Part shown: positions 11,145 to 21,410 of the stretch, in pieces
How positions within the stretch are numbered: the first letter of the stretch is position 1
Layout: every line of letters starts with the position of its first letter
Source: Eunapius fragilis
Taxonomy: Eukaryota > Porifera > Demospongiae > Spongillida > Spongillidae
Length of the DNA stretch: 64,000 nt
NCBI GenBank assembly: GCA_963681505.1
Contig: OY811978.1
Span: 1,635,536-1,699,535 of the forward strand
Direction: 5' to 3'
Notes under the pieces: generated by a model
Told to the model about the DNA's origin: nothing
What the model saw: the letters and a program-made list of their open reading frames with translations, nothing else
The model's database searches: none
Program-made: the position numbers and the translations under genes

Positions 11145-11696
11145 TTGTGTACATGTACAGACATACAGTACACATGTAGGTAATACCAGTGTGTGTGTGT
11201 GCATATGTACAGACATACAGTACACATATAGGTAATACCAGTGTGTGTATGCACATGTACAGACATACAGTACACATGTAGGTAATACCAGTGTGTGTGT
11301 GTGCATATGTACAGACATACAGTACACATATAGGTAATACCAGTGTGTGTGTGTACATATACAGACATACAGTACACATGTAGGTAATACCAGTGTGTGT
11401 GTGTACATGTACAGACATACAGTACACATGTAAGTAATACTAGTGTGTGTGTGTACATGTACAGACATACAGTACACATGTATGTAATACCAGTGTGTGT
11501 GTGTACATGTACAGACATACAGTACACATGTAGGTAATACCAGTGTGTGTGTGTGTGTGCACATGTACAGATATACAGTACACATGTAGGTAATACCAGT
11601 GTGTGTGTGCACATGTACAGACATACAGTACACATGTAGGTAATACCAGTGTGTGTGTGTGCACATGTATAAACATACAGTACACATGTAGGTAAT
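11145..11696 (+). repeat. Minisatellite array 4
   Basis: About eleven units of the same ACATGTAGGTAATACCAG-(TG)n repeat, starting 28 bp after the donor of linker exon 2 and ending about 80 bp before the transmembrane exon. Nearly the whole intron is repeat. Confidence 0.9.
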
Positions 11697-11778
11697 CCCT
11701 CTTTCTCCTCTCCTCTTAACCCTACCTCTCCCATCCCCTCCCACCTCCTCCCATTGCACTATATGTGCATATCTACAG

Positions 11779-11913
11779 TTTCTATAAGTCCAATGATAGG
11801 TCCAGTTGGTGCAGTAGTAGGTGGAGTAGTTGGAGGTGTGGCCCTTCTGGTCATCATCATCATAGTCATCATTGTGGTGGTCCTGTTACGTCCAAAGGGT
11901 AACAAGACAGAAG
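11779..11913 (+). CDS. Transmembrane exon of receptor gene 1
   Basis: A 135-nt exon, phase 1-1, acceptor TATCTACAG, donor GTAGGC. It encodes a Gly/Val-rich lead-in (GAVVGGVVGG) followed by a hydrophobic helix (VALLVIIIIVIIVVVLL) and a basic stop-transfer sequence (RPKGNK). This is a single-pass type-I membrane topology with the Ig/FN3 ectodomain outside. GxxxG-like small residues could favour helix packing. Confidence 0.85.
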
Positions 11914-11965
11914 GTAGGCCATGAGTGAACTTTCCATATTTGACATTTTGGTTTTCTTTGTACAG

Positions 11966-12008
11966 CTGATAACACTATGCCACTGAAGTACAAAATGGAA
12001 TCAATCAG
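11966..12008 (+). CDS. Juxtamembrane cytoplasmic exon of receptor gene 1
   Basis: A 43-nt exon, phase 1 in and phase 2 out, acceptor CTTTGTACAG, donor GTATGT. It encodes A-D-N-T-M-P-L-K-Y-K-M-E-S-I-R. The phase change to 2 matches the single base needed at the next acceptor (12096), which supports this exon chain. Confidence 0.65.
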
Positions 12009-12095
12009 GTATGTGTGTCATGTATGTACCCTGGTGTGTTTTTGGTTGTGGGCATTTTTATACTGCGCATTGTATTTAACCCCTGGACACATTAG

Positions 12096-12198
12096 CCCCG
12101 CCCCACCATCCCGTGGACCTCGTACAGAAACTCCTCCCCCTGGGGAACCTTCTGTATATGCAGTTGTTGACAACTCCATGAAGCCAAAAAACCAACCA
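12096..12198 (+). CDS. Cytoplasmic tail exon with SVYAVV tyrosine motif
   Basis: Acceptor GGACACATTAG. The frame continues as S-P-A-P-P-S-R-G-P-R, PPPGEPSVYAVVDNS and KPKNQP. SVYAVV fits the S/I/V/L-x-Y-x-x-I/V/L pattern of ITIM-type docking sites for SH2 proteins, and nearby PxxP stretches could bind SH3 domains. The exon probably ends at 12198 with donor GTATGA (phase 0), joining 13571. If that intron is kept, the tail ends two codons later at TGA 12202-12204. Confidence 0.65.
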
Positions 12199-12204
12199 GT
12201 ATGA
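12199..12204 (+). promoter_or_regulatory. Splice donor that contains an in-frame stop
   Basis: GTATGA works both as a 5' splice site and, if unspliced, as GTA-TGA in frame. Splicing gives the long tail with three tyrosine motifs; retention gives a short tail with one. The alternative use is inferred. Confidence 0.5.
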
Positions 12205-12209
12205 ACTTA

Positions 12210-12373
12210 TATTTTCATGTATGTGCACACACCTTGTCACCATCATGACATCACCTCCACCCATCACATCCAATCACATCACATAATAACCCTCAAGGTA
12301 CTGCACTCACACACCAGCACTCACACACCAGCACAAGTTTGCATACCAGCACTCGCACACCAGCACACATGTG

Positions 12374-12429
<56 letters not shown>

Positions 12430-12440
12430 CACACACACAC
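12210..12440. repeat. CA-rich repeats and (AC)n microsatellite
   Basis: ACACCAGCACTC-type repeats lead into an (AC)n tract at about 12378-12440. It is intronic sequence of receptor gene 1, or 3' untranslated sequence if the intron is retained. Confidence 0.85.
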
Positions 12441-12574
12441 TCCCAACCAGACTACTCAATAGTGTTACATTATACATGTCGTTCACACATCTCCACTACT
12501 GCTAACAGACCTAGTACCGGTCATAATAAATAGTCCAAAGCATACTGCTAACAGACTTACATGTATACATGCAA

Positions 12575-13345
12575 GCCTAATACCATTGTGTGACCTGTAC
12601 ACCTGTGTACACTCTCAACCCTCCCCTCCTAGCACCATTGTGACCTACACACATGTGTACCTCCCCTCCTAGTACCATTGTGTGACCTACACACCTGTAT
12701 ACCTCCCCTCCTAGCACCATTGTGTGACCTACACACCTGTGTCCCTCCCCTCCTAGCACCATTGTGTTACCTACACACCTGTATACCTCCCCTCCTAGCA
12801 CCATCATTGTGTGACCTACACACCTGTGTACCTCCCCTCCTAGCACCATTGTGTGACCTACACACCTGTGTACCTCCCCTCCTAGCACCATTGTGTGACC
12901 TACACACCTGTGTACCTCCCCTCCTAGCACCATTGTGTGACCTACACACCTGTATACCTCCCCTCCGAGCACCATTGTGTGACCTACACACCCCTGTGTA
13001 CCTCCCCTCCTAGCACTTTTGTGTAACCTACACTTCCCCTCCTAGCACCATTGTGTGACCTACACACCTGTGTACCTCCCCTCCTAGCACCATTGTGTGA
13101 CCTACACACCTGTATACCTCCCCTCCTAGCACCATTGTGTGACCTACACACCTGTATACCTCCCCTCCTAGCACCATTGTGTGACCTACACACCTGTGTA
13201 CCTCCCCTCCTAGCACCATTGTGTGACCTACGCACCTGTGTACCTCCCCTCCTAGCACCATTGTGTGACCTACACACCTGTATACCTCCCCTCCTAGCAC
13301 CATTGTGTGACCTACACACCTGTGTACCTCCCTCCTAATACCATT
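12575..13345 (+). repeat. 42-bp minisatellite in the last intron
   Basis: About 17 units of CATTGTGTGACCTACACACC followed by TGTGTACCTCCCCTCCTAGCAC. The period is a multiple of three, so several frames stay open on both strands, but the translations are low complexity and lack gene context. Each unit carries a pyrimidine-rich CCTCCCCTCCTAG, which looks like a 3' splice acceptor, so cryptic splicing is possible. Confidence 0.9.
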
Positions 13346-13570
13346 GTGTGCCCTACATGGGGACATGTTTGTGTGTGGGGAAGGGGAGGGGGGTATCTGT
13401 GTGTGTGGGGCCATAATGCCAGTGTGGTGTACATGGGGAGGTGTGTGTGCGGTGGAGGTGTATGTGTGTACTGCATCATGAATATATTTACTGAGGACTA
13501 CTTGTAATCATGTTGTTTACACTTTATCACAACCACCTTATACCTTATATGGTGTTGATCATGTTCACAG

Positions 13571-13693
13571 GGAGCCCTTATGTATGCTGATGTTAGTGCT
13601 TCAGCTGCCCAGCCCCGCCCTGCCAAACCAAAGACCAATGCAGGCCAAAACCTGGGAGCACAGAACATCTTATATAGTGTGTACAGTAGTTGA
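13571..13693 (+). CDS. Terminal tail exon with LMYADV and ILYSVY motifs
   Basis: A 123-nt exon, acceptor ATGTTCACAG, phase 0, ending at TGA 13691-13693. It reads G-A-L-M-Y-A-D-V-S-A-S, then a Pro/Lys-rich stretch (PRPAKPKTN), then QNILYSVYSS. LMYADV matches the ITIM consensus exactly, and ILYSVY is a second membrane-tail tyrosine site. Frame continuity with 12198 and the shared style with SVYAVV support it as the true 3' exon. No AATAAA was clearly seen nearby. Confidence 0.65.
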   Translation, partial: GALMYADVSASAAQPRPAKPKTNAGQNLGAQNILYSVYSS

Positions 13694-13715
13694 AAGTAAT
13701 ACCTTAAACATGTAT

Positions 13716-13832
13716 AGCTATTCATTGCTTATTTAGGTGTCCCATAATTCATAATGCCGGCAGAGTGGCAGCTAACTGTCTGGATTCTTATTAAGAGAGT
13801 TATTTGGGACACCTAATAAGCAAAGAATAGCT
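13716..13832. mobile_element. Small inverted-repeat element (MITE-like, 117 bp)
   Basis: The ends AGCTATTCATTGCTTATTTA and its near-complement ...TAATAAGCAAAGAATAGCT pair over about 28 bp with a ~60 bp loop. It begins just after the receptor gene 1 stop codon, so it may lie in the 3' UTR. A target duplication is not clear. Confidence 0.6.
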
Positions 13833-14396
13833 TTAAAAGTCTACAGTTTTGAGGTACTATTCCGAGCTGGTACTGTATAACATTGCTTTTTAAATGCTCT
13901 AATCCTTACCAGTACTATGATTGTGTGAGTTAGTATTTTAGGACTTGCAATGTGCAGTATTTGCTTGTTATTGTACAGACATTTTGAGAACCTCACTGTT
14001 TTGCTATGTAATGGTGGGTGTAAGTGTGAGTTCTGTATAATCATTAATGGTCCTACCTAATAATGTTCTGTGCAGTCCTCCATACCTTGCTGAATATACC
14101 TTGCTGAGTTATAGACATTCTGCAGGCTCTGATGTGAATGTTGTCCTGACCATTTTAATGATTATTACAAGTCCATTATTATGTCCCATGCCATAATGAT
14201 GATGTAATGCCTCTTGTGTGATCTACTGAAGGCCATATTATTGAACATTCATATGCTTGTACTATTAATAGTAATGCTTTCAAGAGCTGGAGGCCTCACT
14301 GGTCATCACTGATTGACATTTACTTGTATGTTTGAATAGTTAGAAGGCAATGCACAAACACAGATAGAGTCTAAATACAATATAACTCCATATGCA
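13833..14396. other. AT-rich spacer, no gene seen
   Basis: Downstream of receptor gene 1. I see no exon-like frame, repeat array or RNA gene. Confidence 0.5.
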
Positions 14397-14429
14397 CTAA
14401 AGGCTACCTTCAGCCCATGTCCTCTGCAT

Positions 14430-14690
14430 GCTGAAACCTTGACCAGGAGAGCAAGGCTCTAGCATTGCAATGAGGTTAAGCCTCTGGTAGATGTTTGTGA
14501 TGGCCTTTGACTTGCTGCACTGCAGCTGCAGGGCCAGCCGGGCTGCCAGGCGAGAAACTGAGCACTGAGCTTCTTCACCCCAACAATCATAGGTCTCTAC
14601 TGCCAAGGGGACACCGACCCAACCTAGCTCTCTGCACTTCTGATCATTGGCATTGTGCTTGCCAGCTTCAGCTGCTATACCAACAAGAAG
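14430..14690 (-). pseudogene. C-terminal relic of an RT element
   Basis: The minus-strand frame contains LGWVGVPLAVETYDCWG and ARLALQLQCSKSKAITNIYQ. This arrangement (a short conserved LGW...PLAVE...WG segment followed by a helix-rich tail) resembles the region that follows the RT core in the elements whose core is preserved at 7370-8310. The match is by recall only. It is a short isolated fragment. Confidence 0.45.
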
Positions 14691-14740
14691 CACATCATAT
14701 GTTAATGTACACATCAGTACATTAGGGGCATCTTGTGTTG

Positions 14741-14880
14741 AACATAACCCTCTTCCCCAGTCCATCAGACCAAAGGAAGTGTGGTATGTCCTCCTATGGC
14801 CCTGTCCTGGGGACCAGGTTGATCAGGTTGCTACCAACAAGAGCTGGGGTAGTCCATGTAAAGGTCACCTGGTTGAACTA
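14741..14880. pseudogene. Hairpin-shaped pseudo-exon from the Ig-like exon
   Basis: Bases 14749-14822 repeat, in plus orientation, the acceptor and start of the Ig-like exon at 6083-6165 (CTTCCCCAG, TGTGGTA, TGTCCTCCT, CCTGTCCTGGGGACCAGG). Bases about 14828-14878 then repeat the adjoining part in minus orientation (GTTGCTACCAACAAGAGCTG, the complement of 6158-6206). The two halves of one exon therefore face each other. It is non-functional. Confidence 0.65.
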
Positions 14881-14978
14881 CAGTGCATGCTACATGGAAA
14901 GGTGGAAGGTGAATGAGTAGAAGGAAGGATGGGGGAGAGGGAGAGGAGGAGGGAGGAGAGGAGGAGAAATAGGTAAAG

Positions 14979-15209
14979 GGAAATAGAGTGAGGTCAAGAG
15001 AAAGACATTGCTTTACACCTTCACACCTGAAGTATTTGACCAAAAGTAAGTTTACGCACATACATCCCCTCCCCCCTCCTCCCCCTGCATCCAAAGATGT
15101 CTCATATTTGTATGTGTGGATGTGCGTAAACTTATTTTTGGTCAAATACTTTAGGTGTGAAGCCAAGGTGCATAAAGCAATGTCTTCCTCTTGCCCTCAC
15201 TCTATTTCT
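14979..15209. mobile_element. Foldback element (~231 bp)
   Basis: GAAATAGAGTGAGGTCAAGA at the left pairs with ...CCCTCACTCTATTTC at the right. The arms continue with interruptions through ACATTGCTTTA..., TTCACACCTGAAGTATTTGA and GTAAGTTTACGCACAT. Arms are about 85 bp and the loop is C- and T-rich. Confidence 0.7.
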
Positions 15210-16320
15210 TGTATATATGTGTGTCACCTTGCAAACAAAGTTTCATCACGTTAATTAGATGGGCGTTTCGAAAGTTTCAAAATTCGTTCGACCTAACATC
15301 GAACCGAGTCAAACTACACCACCAGAAAAGTTTATTTTGTATCAAATATGTAATACATATTTGAAACATTCATCTCCGCAAGCGTATACATAATTGTATC
15401 AGATATGTGTATTTGTAACATATTAGCAAAACATATTTGATACATATCTGCTTGCTAAGATCGATGTTTCAAATATGTTTTTTGCTATGATACAATTATG
15501 AGTTATGATACAAATTTGAACTTTCCTGGGTGTGTAGTTACAAACTATTCGATACCGGTTCGCGTGAGCTGAACTGGAACATGCCACACTTGCTGATAAT
15601 CCCAGGAAGTTGGCTGGGCAGTAATACAATGGCAGTGGTTATGTGAGGTAGCTTCCTATCTCTGCCTTAATCCTGAAACAGGCCTACGCTACCGCCTACA
15701 CTAGAGAGTTTATTCCTTTAAATCAATGGTCAATTACACAACCAATTCTAAGAACCTGTAACGGTCGCGTGGTACTAACGAGACGTTCGCGTGCATTGTA
15801 TTTAGGGACGTGACGTGGAAGTTAGGTACCCCGACCGTCACAGGACCTAGCCTACGCTGTTAAAAATCAACGTAACGTTCCCAATACGGTCACGTTACGC
15901 TTTAGATATGTTCACGTTATTGTTACGCGAATGTACGGTATCGTAGCGACAATAGTGATAACAATAAACCACACACTGTACAATACACATTAAAGCAACA
16001 GGTGGTATTCTTCCAGTCATGAGATAACAGATTGTAACACCTTGTCTTTCTATAGTTCTCATCTCACGAAGTCAACACGAAGTGCCACATTCGTTAACCA
16101 GAGAAATAGATCGCATGATGCCAGTTGAAGGGACAATTCGAAGGATCTTACTCCTTGACACTCAAAGTCATTCTTGCGTTGTTCATCATCTCTCAACATG
16201 ATTGGCTCCATGTGTTTCAAAGCCTTTCACTGCATTCAAAACAAAAAAGTAAGATTCTGATGTCCAACTTTATAGGGGAATTTTTAGAAGATATATAAAA
16301 TGAATTGGCAAAAAGCCTAC
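15210..16320. other. Spacer with short inverted AT-rich repeats
   Basis: Contains several face-to-face copies of ATATTTGATACATAT-like sequence (15330-15500) and CG-containing stretches with GTAACG motifs (15840-15950) that recur near 19090-19160. These could be the outer ends of the decayed element or gene between them. No coding region recognised. Confidence 0.4.
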
Positions 16321-18900
16321 CGATGATCCAGCATTGACCACATAATAAACGAAGTCCCCAACTTTGACAAGCTTTGACACTGATCCCATCACAGCATTTC
16401 CTACTGTACTAACTGGTGCAGACAGTGTAATAGTGAGAGGAAGTAGTATGTTCGCTGCCAGTTGCAGTATCGAGGGATATGTCACCAATTTCAGCCAAGA
16501 AAAAATTGTCGCAGAGGACAATCTACACAATTTTGAATGACCTGCTTTCTGAGGGGGAAAACAGTGATGCAGTGAACATTTAAAATTCACTCGTACCTTA
16601 CGAAGTGCTCCATGTTCAAAAATAGCACGTTCATGAGATGAGAGCCAAAAAATTCCTGCACCTCTGATGATTTGTAAGGCTGTTGCAGTCCAGCACCACA
16701 CCTATTAAACAGGCATACAATTATGTAAATAATGCAAGATGGGTTTACCTTTCAGCATTTCCATACATTACTCAGATATCGAATGCTCTCCAGGATAGCA
16801 AAGCTGTTGCAGATGTCAAGACTTGGAGCATGCTTGTTAGCAAAAAATATTGTGACATCGTATAGCAGAATTAAAACTCTCACATCTATAAAATAATTAT
16901 AGCAGTATCAAACAAGTGTATGTACATGTACATACCTCTCAGTGTTGTATGATGATGCTGGGCCAAACTTTAATATGTCATCTGTAATATGCAGAAGCAA
17001 ATGTATCTTAAGTTTCTTGCATAGCTCAGGACAATGACTATCCACAATGTCAGCAAACTCCAGGCAGGTAGAGTGGAATAATTCAGCTTTCTCAGGACAA
17101 AAGCGGTCACAGTGGATATTTTTAAAAACCTGTGTTAGCAACAAGGTATCTAAAAAAAAAAAATACTAAAAAGTTACCTTTGACAGGGCCAGCCACACTT
17201 GTACTTCAGTTGGAGATAGGAAAGGAAGTAATATAAAAATTGCAATTTGGGCAACTATTTAAAAATCACGGCCAACAAAAGAACGTAGTATTTTGTTATG
17301 TCTCAAGACAACCTCTTATCAAAATCCTGATAATGAAAATGCTGCAATGCGAGCAGAGAGTTCACCTCTTTGCACAGATGACAACCGACTCATCTTTTTC
17401 CGCAATAGGTACTTATAAGAACTCAGTAGCATAGTGTGCAGCACTTCAATTGGTGTGCTCCTGCAAAGCAATGATATAAAGCCACAGCATGGTGCAAAAC
17501 TAACGTACTTATGGACATCAAAAGGCAGCCAAGCATGGATTAGGATCATCACTGATCCCAAACTCTGTTCGCAATGCCTTTCTTTGTGTCATAGTCTTGG
17601 CACATTTGATACGATGGATTTGTGACAGAGTTGTGGTCTTTTCTCGCAAGGCACCAATGCCAATCAAACCTGTTGAGGAATCAACCTCAATAAATAATAT
17701 AGGAAAAAACATGCTATGACACTGTTATGCATTAATCTGCTGTGCACCTACCATGCAAAACTCTGCAATATTTCATTTGCAGGTATAATTCACTGCAAGC
17801 ATATAACCGATCATAACACAATAAATGCACCAAACCCTGCCAACGTACTTAAATTCTCCTTGTGGTACCACAGGATATCGCACAAGGTATTCTGAAATCG
17901 CCAGATTTGCTAGGCATATCTTCAAAGTTGAAGCTATTGAATTGACATAAACGGAATACCAGTGCTGGAATGATTCTGCAGTAAAACATTTTTTAGTGAG
18001 TTTAAGTTGCTAATTATAAGAATTCACTTACTAGTATTGGAGTAGTGTACCCAGGTAGCTTGTATTTCGCCAAAACTGAAACACTAGGAACTTGCAAACA
18101 TAACATATGCAACGTGTGGATAATAAACTTTAAGTTAGTCATGCCCTGCAATGCAGGAAAAGTAAGTATTTATTTTGAGAAGTTCAGATTTATTATATAT
18201 TAGCACACTCACAATTGACCGAGGGCTATGAACAATGAGGTAGGCCATTGCAAGAGATTTTGACGAGAATGGTTTATAGTCATCTAGATATTCCAAAAAT
18301 CTCAGTGTAAGTGATGTATCAGTACAATATTGGCCTTACCAGTACTAGCTTCACTTAATTGTAACTCTGTAGACACTGGTGCTTCATCAGGGCAGAGATA
18401 ATATATTATCTCTGATCAGGGGTTACTAAAGTGCCACAAATTTATAAATAGTGCTGAGAGTACCATCATATAACATAACCATTTTACAATATTTACATGT
18501 ACCTGAATCCTTCCATTCCTCGGTGAGGGTACTACTGCTAGCTGTTGGTTCTCCGATTTCGCAATCTGCGGTGGAGCCGGTGCTTACAATTTCAGACAGT
18601 CACGGACTCGGGTGCTTGAACTACTATGGCAGAATCGTAGGAGCCATCAGATTATGTGACGACGCTATAATAATACCTGGATTCCGCCACTCTCCAGTGA
18701 GACCATCTTCATGATCGGTGCTTACAGGATCTGCATGCGCAGGAGGACAGACATCAGGTGTTTCGACGATTTATTGTGCCCGACTAATACACTGCGCGTA
18801 GTTTCTGTGAGCACTTGTCAGCAAATGTCTATCATATTTGCTCTAGAACACAAAGTCCTTTTTGCAAAGACAACAGTAAAAGGAACCTTCATTTTGAACC
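16321..18900 (-). pseudogene. Decayed multicopy gene: C2H2 finger plus TPIEVLH / FESFN-type transposase-like protein
   Basis: Minus-strand exons with matching splice sites are 17129-16936, 16885-16749, 16701-16597 and 16548-16321, with upstream coding segments near 17460-17319 and 18900-18500. Recognisable blocks: a C2H2 finger; TPIEVLHTMLLSSYKYLL; CPEKAELFHSTCLEF; KLKIHLLLHITDDILKFGP; a C-E-S-F-N-S segment; and APVSTV...SKLVKVGDFVYY. A frameshift after HNIF and a stop inside the finger show decay. From memory, the TP(I/V)E(I/V)LH and FGP...ESFN blocks recall multicopy genes of probable transposon origin that are frequent in mushroom-forming fungi and some animals. I cannot name the family. 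The copy at 58244-60007 shares the finger, the middle block and the SKLVK/SELVN block. Confidence 0.65.
18818..18888 (-). other. C2H2 zinc finger with in-frame stop
   Basis: The minus strand reads FYCCLCKKDFVF, a TAG stop, then SKYDRHLLTSAH. This is exact C-x2-C-x12-H-x5-H spacing once the stop is counted as a residue. It is homologous in layout to FYCDTCQKGF at 58333. Confidence 0.65.
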
Positions 18901-19379
18901 GCAGACAAGCGCACGTGCATTTTGAGAAGGCGGAGCAAGCTGATTTTGGCGACCCCCTACCTCTAGAAACGTCGGGATGAGTATCAGTGGCTCTTTCACT
19001 GCATCTCCATTACCGGTTGATGACATTAACCGTTGATGTTGTCGCCTCATTTCGTGTCTATTATAGTACCAATTTTTTATTAGTACTATTAATATTGTAA
19101 AATGCATTACGGTAACGTTACATTCGCGTGAATGCAGTATTCAACTACAATACTGTAACGTCGCCCGCTTTTGTTTGGGATCACTGTAAGGAACGCGGGA
19201 GAATTCTAACACGTCGTCTGCTCTCCTCTTTTGTTTGCACAATTCTAAATATACGTAAATGTCGCCATGGGAACGCTTTTATTTAACACAACGCATTACG
19301 CAATGATTACGTATATGCTTTATTCATACATCTGATACTTGAAGATGGCCTTCCAGGAGATTCTAAAGCGATCGATATA

Positions 19380-19560
19380 AATTGCGCTCTTTAAAACCGT
19401 TCCTATCCCGAGTTATGCTCACCCGAGAATTAGAAGAAGAAGAAGAAGAAGAAGACGACGACGTAGAAGAATTGCCTTGGGACGAGGAAAAACACGAACA
19501 TTTTTGTTCTCTTAAAGCAAACAGTTTGAAGACTGAAACAAAACATTAAAATGACCGTCT
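19380..19560 (-). promoter_or_regulatory. Diverged, inverted copy of the cassette 5' module
   Basis: On the minus strand a (CTT)n run leads into a TAACTCGGGATAGGAACGGTTTTAAAGAGCG-like string (18-20 base landmarks TAACTCG, GAACGGTT, ATCGCTT). This parallels the modules at 25936, 27086 and 34147. It lies upstream of the C2H2-finger pseudogene, so it may be its old promoter. Confidence 0.5.
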
Positions 19561-19648
19561 TTGCCTTCTGGTTCGATAGCAACAAAGAGCAACACTAACC
19601 GTTTCTCGGTACGCGAGTTATACGCGGGTCGCGTTTTTTAATGATATT

Positions 19649-19697
19649 CACGACCCGGGTCAATTCCTATATAGGAACTACTATCGTAGTTCCCGAT
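19649..19697. repeat. Dispersed palindromic repeat, copy 2
   Basis: Near-identical to 8307-8357 (ACGACCCGGGTCAATTCCTA onward) with the same TTCCTATATAGGAA core. Here it is not next to RT motifs. Confidence 0.6.
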
Positions 19698-19699
19698 AA

Positions 19700-20334
19700 G
19701 CACTACATGTATTATAATTCTTTGATGCAATTCACAGGCTTGTGCCTCTCAATAGATGGTTGGCCACATGCAGAACAGAGTCCACATACAGGACTTGGAC
19801 TGGCTGCCTACCCTTATGGAAATCTATTTTAAGTATGAAAAATCCTAATCACTCCAGTGCCATTAATGGTTGGCTTGGACCCATGTGTGCACTTAAGTAC
19901 TCCTATTCAATATTCAATTCTGACTTTGTTAGAATACAAAGGCATTTGCTTGTCAACCATCTCAGGACTTCACCAGCTGCAATGGGCAGAATCTTGTTTT
20001 TGACTAGAACAATGAGACTACCTCCCCATCAAGAATTGGACACTAAACTATTAAATTGATACAGCTATGATCATGTATTGAAATGCTAAGTGATCTTCAA
20101 CCACTTCAATAATACTCAGGATTTTACATCCATGGATTGGGGATTGATCTTTCATGACAGTTTTAATCAAGTTAGTAAGCTTATTAATGGAATTGGGCCA
20201 ATCATGTACACATGTTAAGGTGCACACAGAATAGTATGACATCATTAGTACAAATGCAACAAAAACTGAAAACTAACAGAAACTTCTAAATATATACGGA
20301 TGAGCAATAAAATTGTGTACAACAAACACCGTTA
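19700..20334. other. Intergenic, 3' flank of receptor gene 2
   Basis: A 105-codon plus-strand frame (19742-20059) exists, but it has no recognisable domain, splice context or repeat structure. I do not call a gene. Confidence 0.4.
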
Positions 20335-20597
20335 TCAAGCTGTTCCATATGCAGCATTGCTCTCTAGCTCAATTGTATTGGTTGGCTTCTGATTAATGCC
20401 CACCACCTCATACGTGGTAGCAGTAGGGATGGAAGGAGGGGCTTCAGTAGTCATAGAGGATACTCTTGGGATGTAGCAAACACATATTATGATGGTGGCC
20501 ACCAAAGCCCCCAGAGAGGAGGAGATGAGAAATGTGACTGCAAATGTTATCCCAACAGCAGTAGGGATGTTAATCCCGACAGCATTTGACATTGCAA
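20335..20597 (-). CDS. Transmembrane and cytoplasmic terminal exon of receptor gene 2
   Basis: Acceptor CTTGTTTTCAG (minus strand), phase 1, stop TGA at 20335-20337. It encodes a small-residue and hydrophobic segment (ITFAVTFLISSSLGALVATI then IICVC) as the single membrane helix. The cytoplasmic part contains TTYEVVGINQ and ends NAAYGTA. TTYEVV resembles, with Thr at -2, the tyrosine motifs in gene 1. Unlike gene 1, helix and whole tail are in one exon, which suggests intron loss or gain between paralogues. Confidence 0.75.
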
Positions 20598-21044
20598 CTG
20601 AAAACAAGAACATATGGAATACCATGTCTGGCATGCACACAAGATGTACTCAGCCTAATAGCAAGCCATTAATATCAATTTATTAAGAATCTATATTACA
20701 TTACAAGCTATAGCTAGCAATACTGCAACATTTGGTTAGAAGACAATTGAGTGCACAATGGAAATATAAATATTTAAATTGGCCATTCAAGTTGGATGGA
20801 ACGATGGAATAGGGTTTTCATCAGTCTGGAAGCCAGCTATAAAGAGCCATTCACTGACTGACTACCCCTGGCTATAAAGGTATCAACAACCAGAGGCATC
20901 TCAGCTTATCACTGGAGCCATGCTTTCTGGTAGTGTAAGTGAATGTAGTAGTCAGGACATTTTTAAGTCAGGAGATCCAGACCTCAAGTCCAGATATCAG
21001 CCTGGAGTGGCTAACTCAATGACCACATCACAGGCATGGTGGTC

Positions 21045-21205
21045 TAGGCCTTATAAGGGCACAGGGAGCACAGGGCCTTATAAGGGCACAGGAAGCACAG
21101 GGCCTTATAAGGGCACAGGGAGCACAGGGAGCGCAGGGCCTTATAAGGGCACAGGGAGCACAGGGCCTTATAAGGGCACAGGGAGCACAGGGCCTTATAA
21201 CAGGG
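21045..21205. repeat. 27-bp minisatellite (GGCCTTATAAGGGCACAGGG)
   Basis: About six units of GGCCTTATAAGGGCACAGGG followed by AGCACAG, one unit irregular. The period is a multiple of three, giving a plus-strand G-P-Y-K-G-T-G-S-T repeat, but it is antisense to receptor gene 2 and most likely intronic. Confidence 0.85.
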
Positions 21206-21410
21206 AGTCCAGGGAGCACATGGAGTGTCCAATCAAATGCTCATGCCATCAAATTGACCAAGATAGAGGCCAAAACCCTTCAAAAAATGAGGTGGAGGGG
21301 AGGAAGACTGAACGCAACATAGGGTCCTCCTCCCCAGGCCTAGAGGACCACCCTCACCCCCAGCTAATGACATGTCTTCACCCGCCATCATATTTACAGC
21401 AATCCACCTT

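Noticed and set aside
941..13345. Repeat-spacer look of the minisatellites, reminiscent of a CRISPR array
   Set aside because: Units vary in length and lack unique spacers. The host is clearly eukaryotic, and the repeats lie in introns.
12577..13414. Open frames on both strands over the 42-bp minisatellite
   Set aside because: The period is a multiple of three, so frames stay open by chance. They are antisense or intronic to receptor gene 1.
19742..20059. A 105-codon plus-strand frame downstream of receptor gene 2
   Set aside because: No domain, no conserved copy in the window and no splice context.
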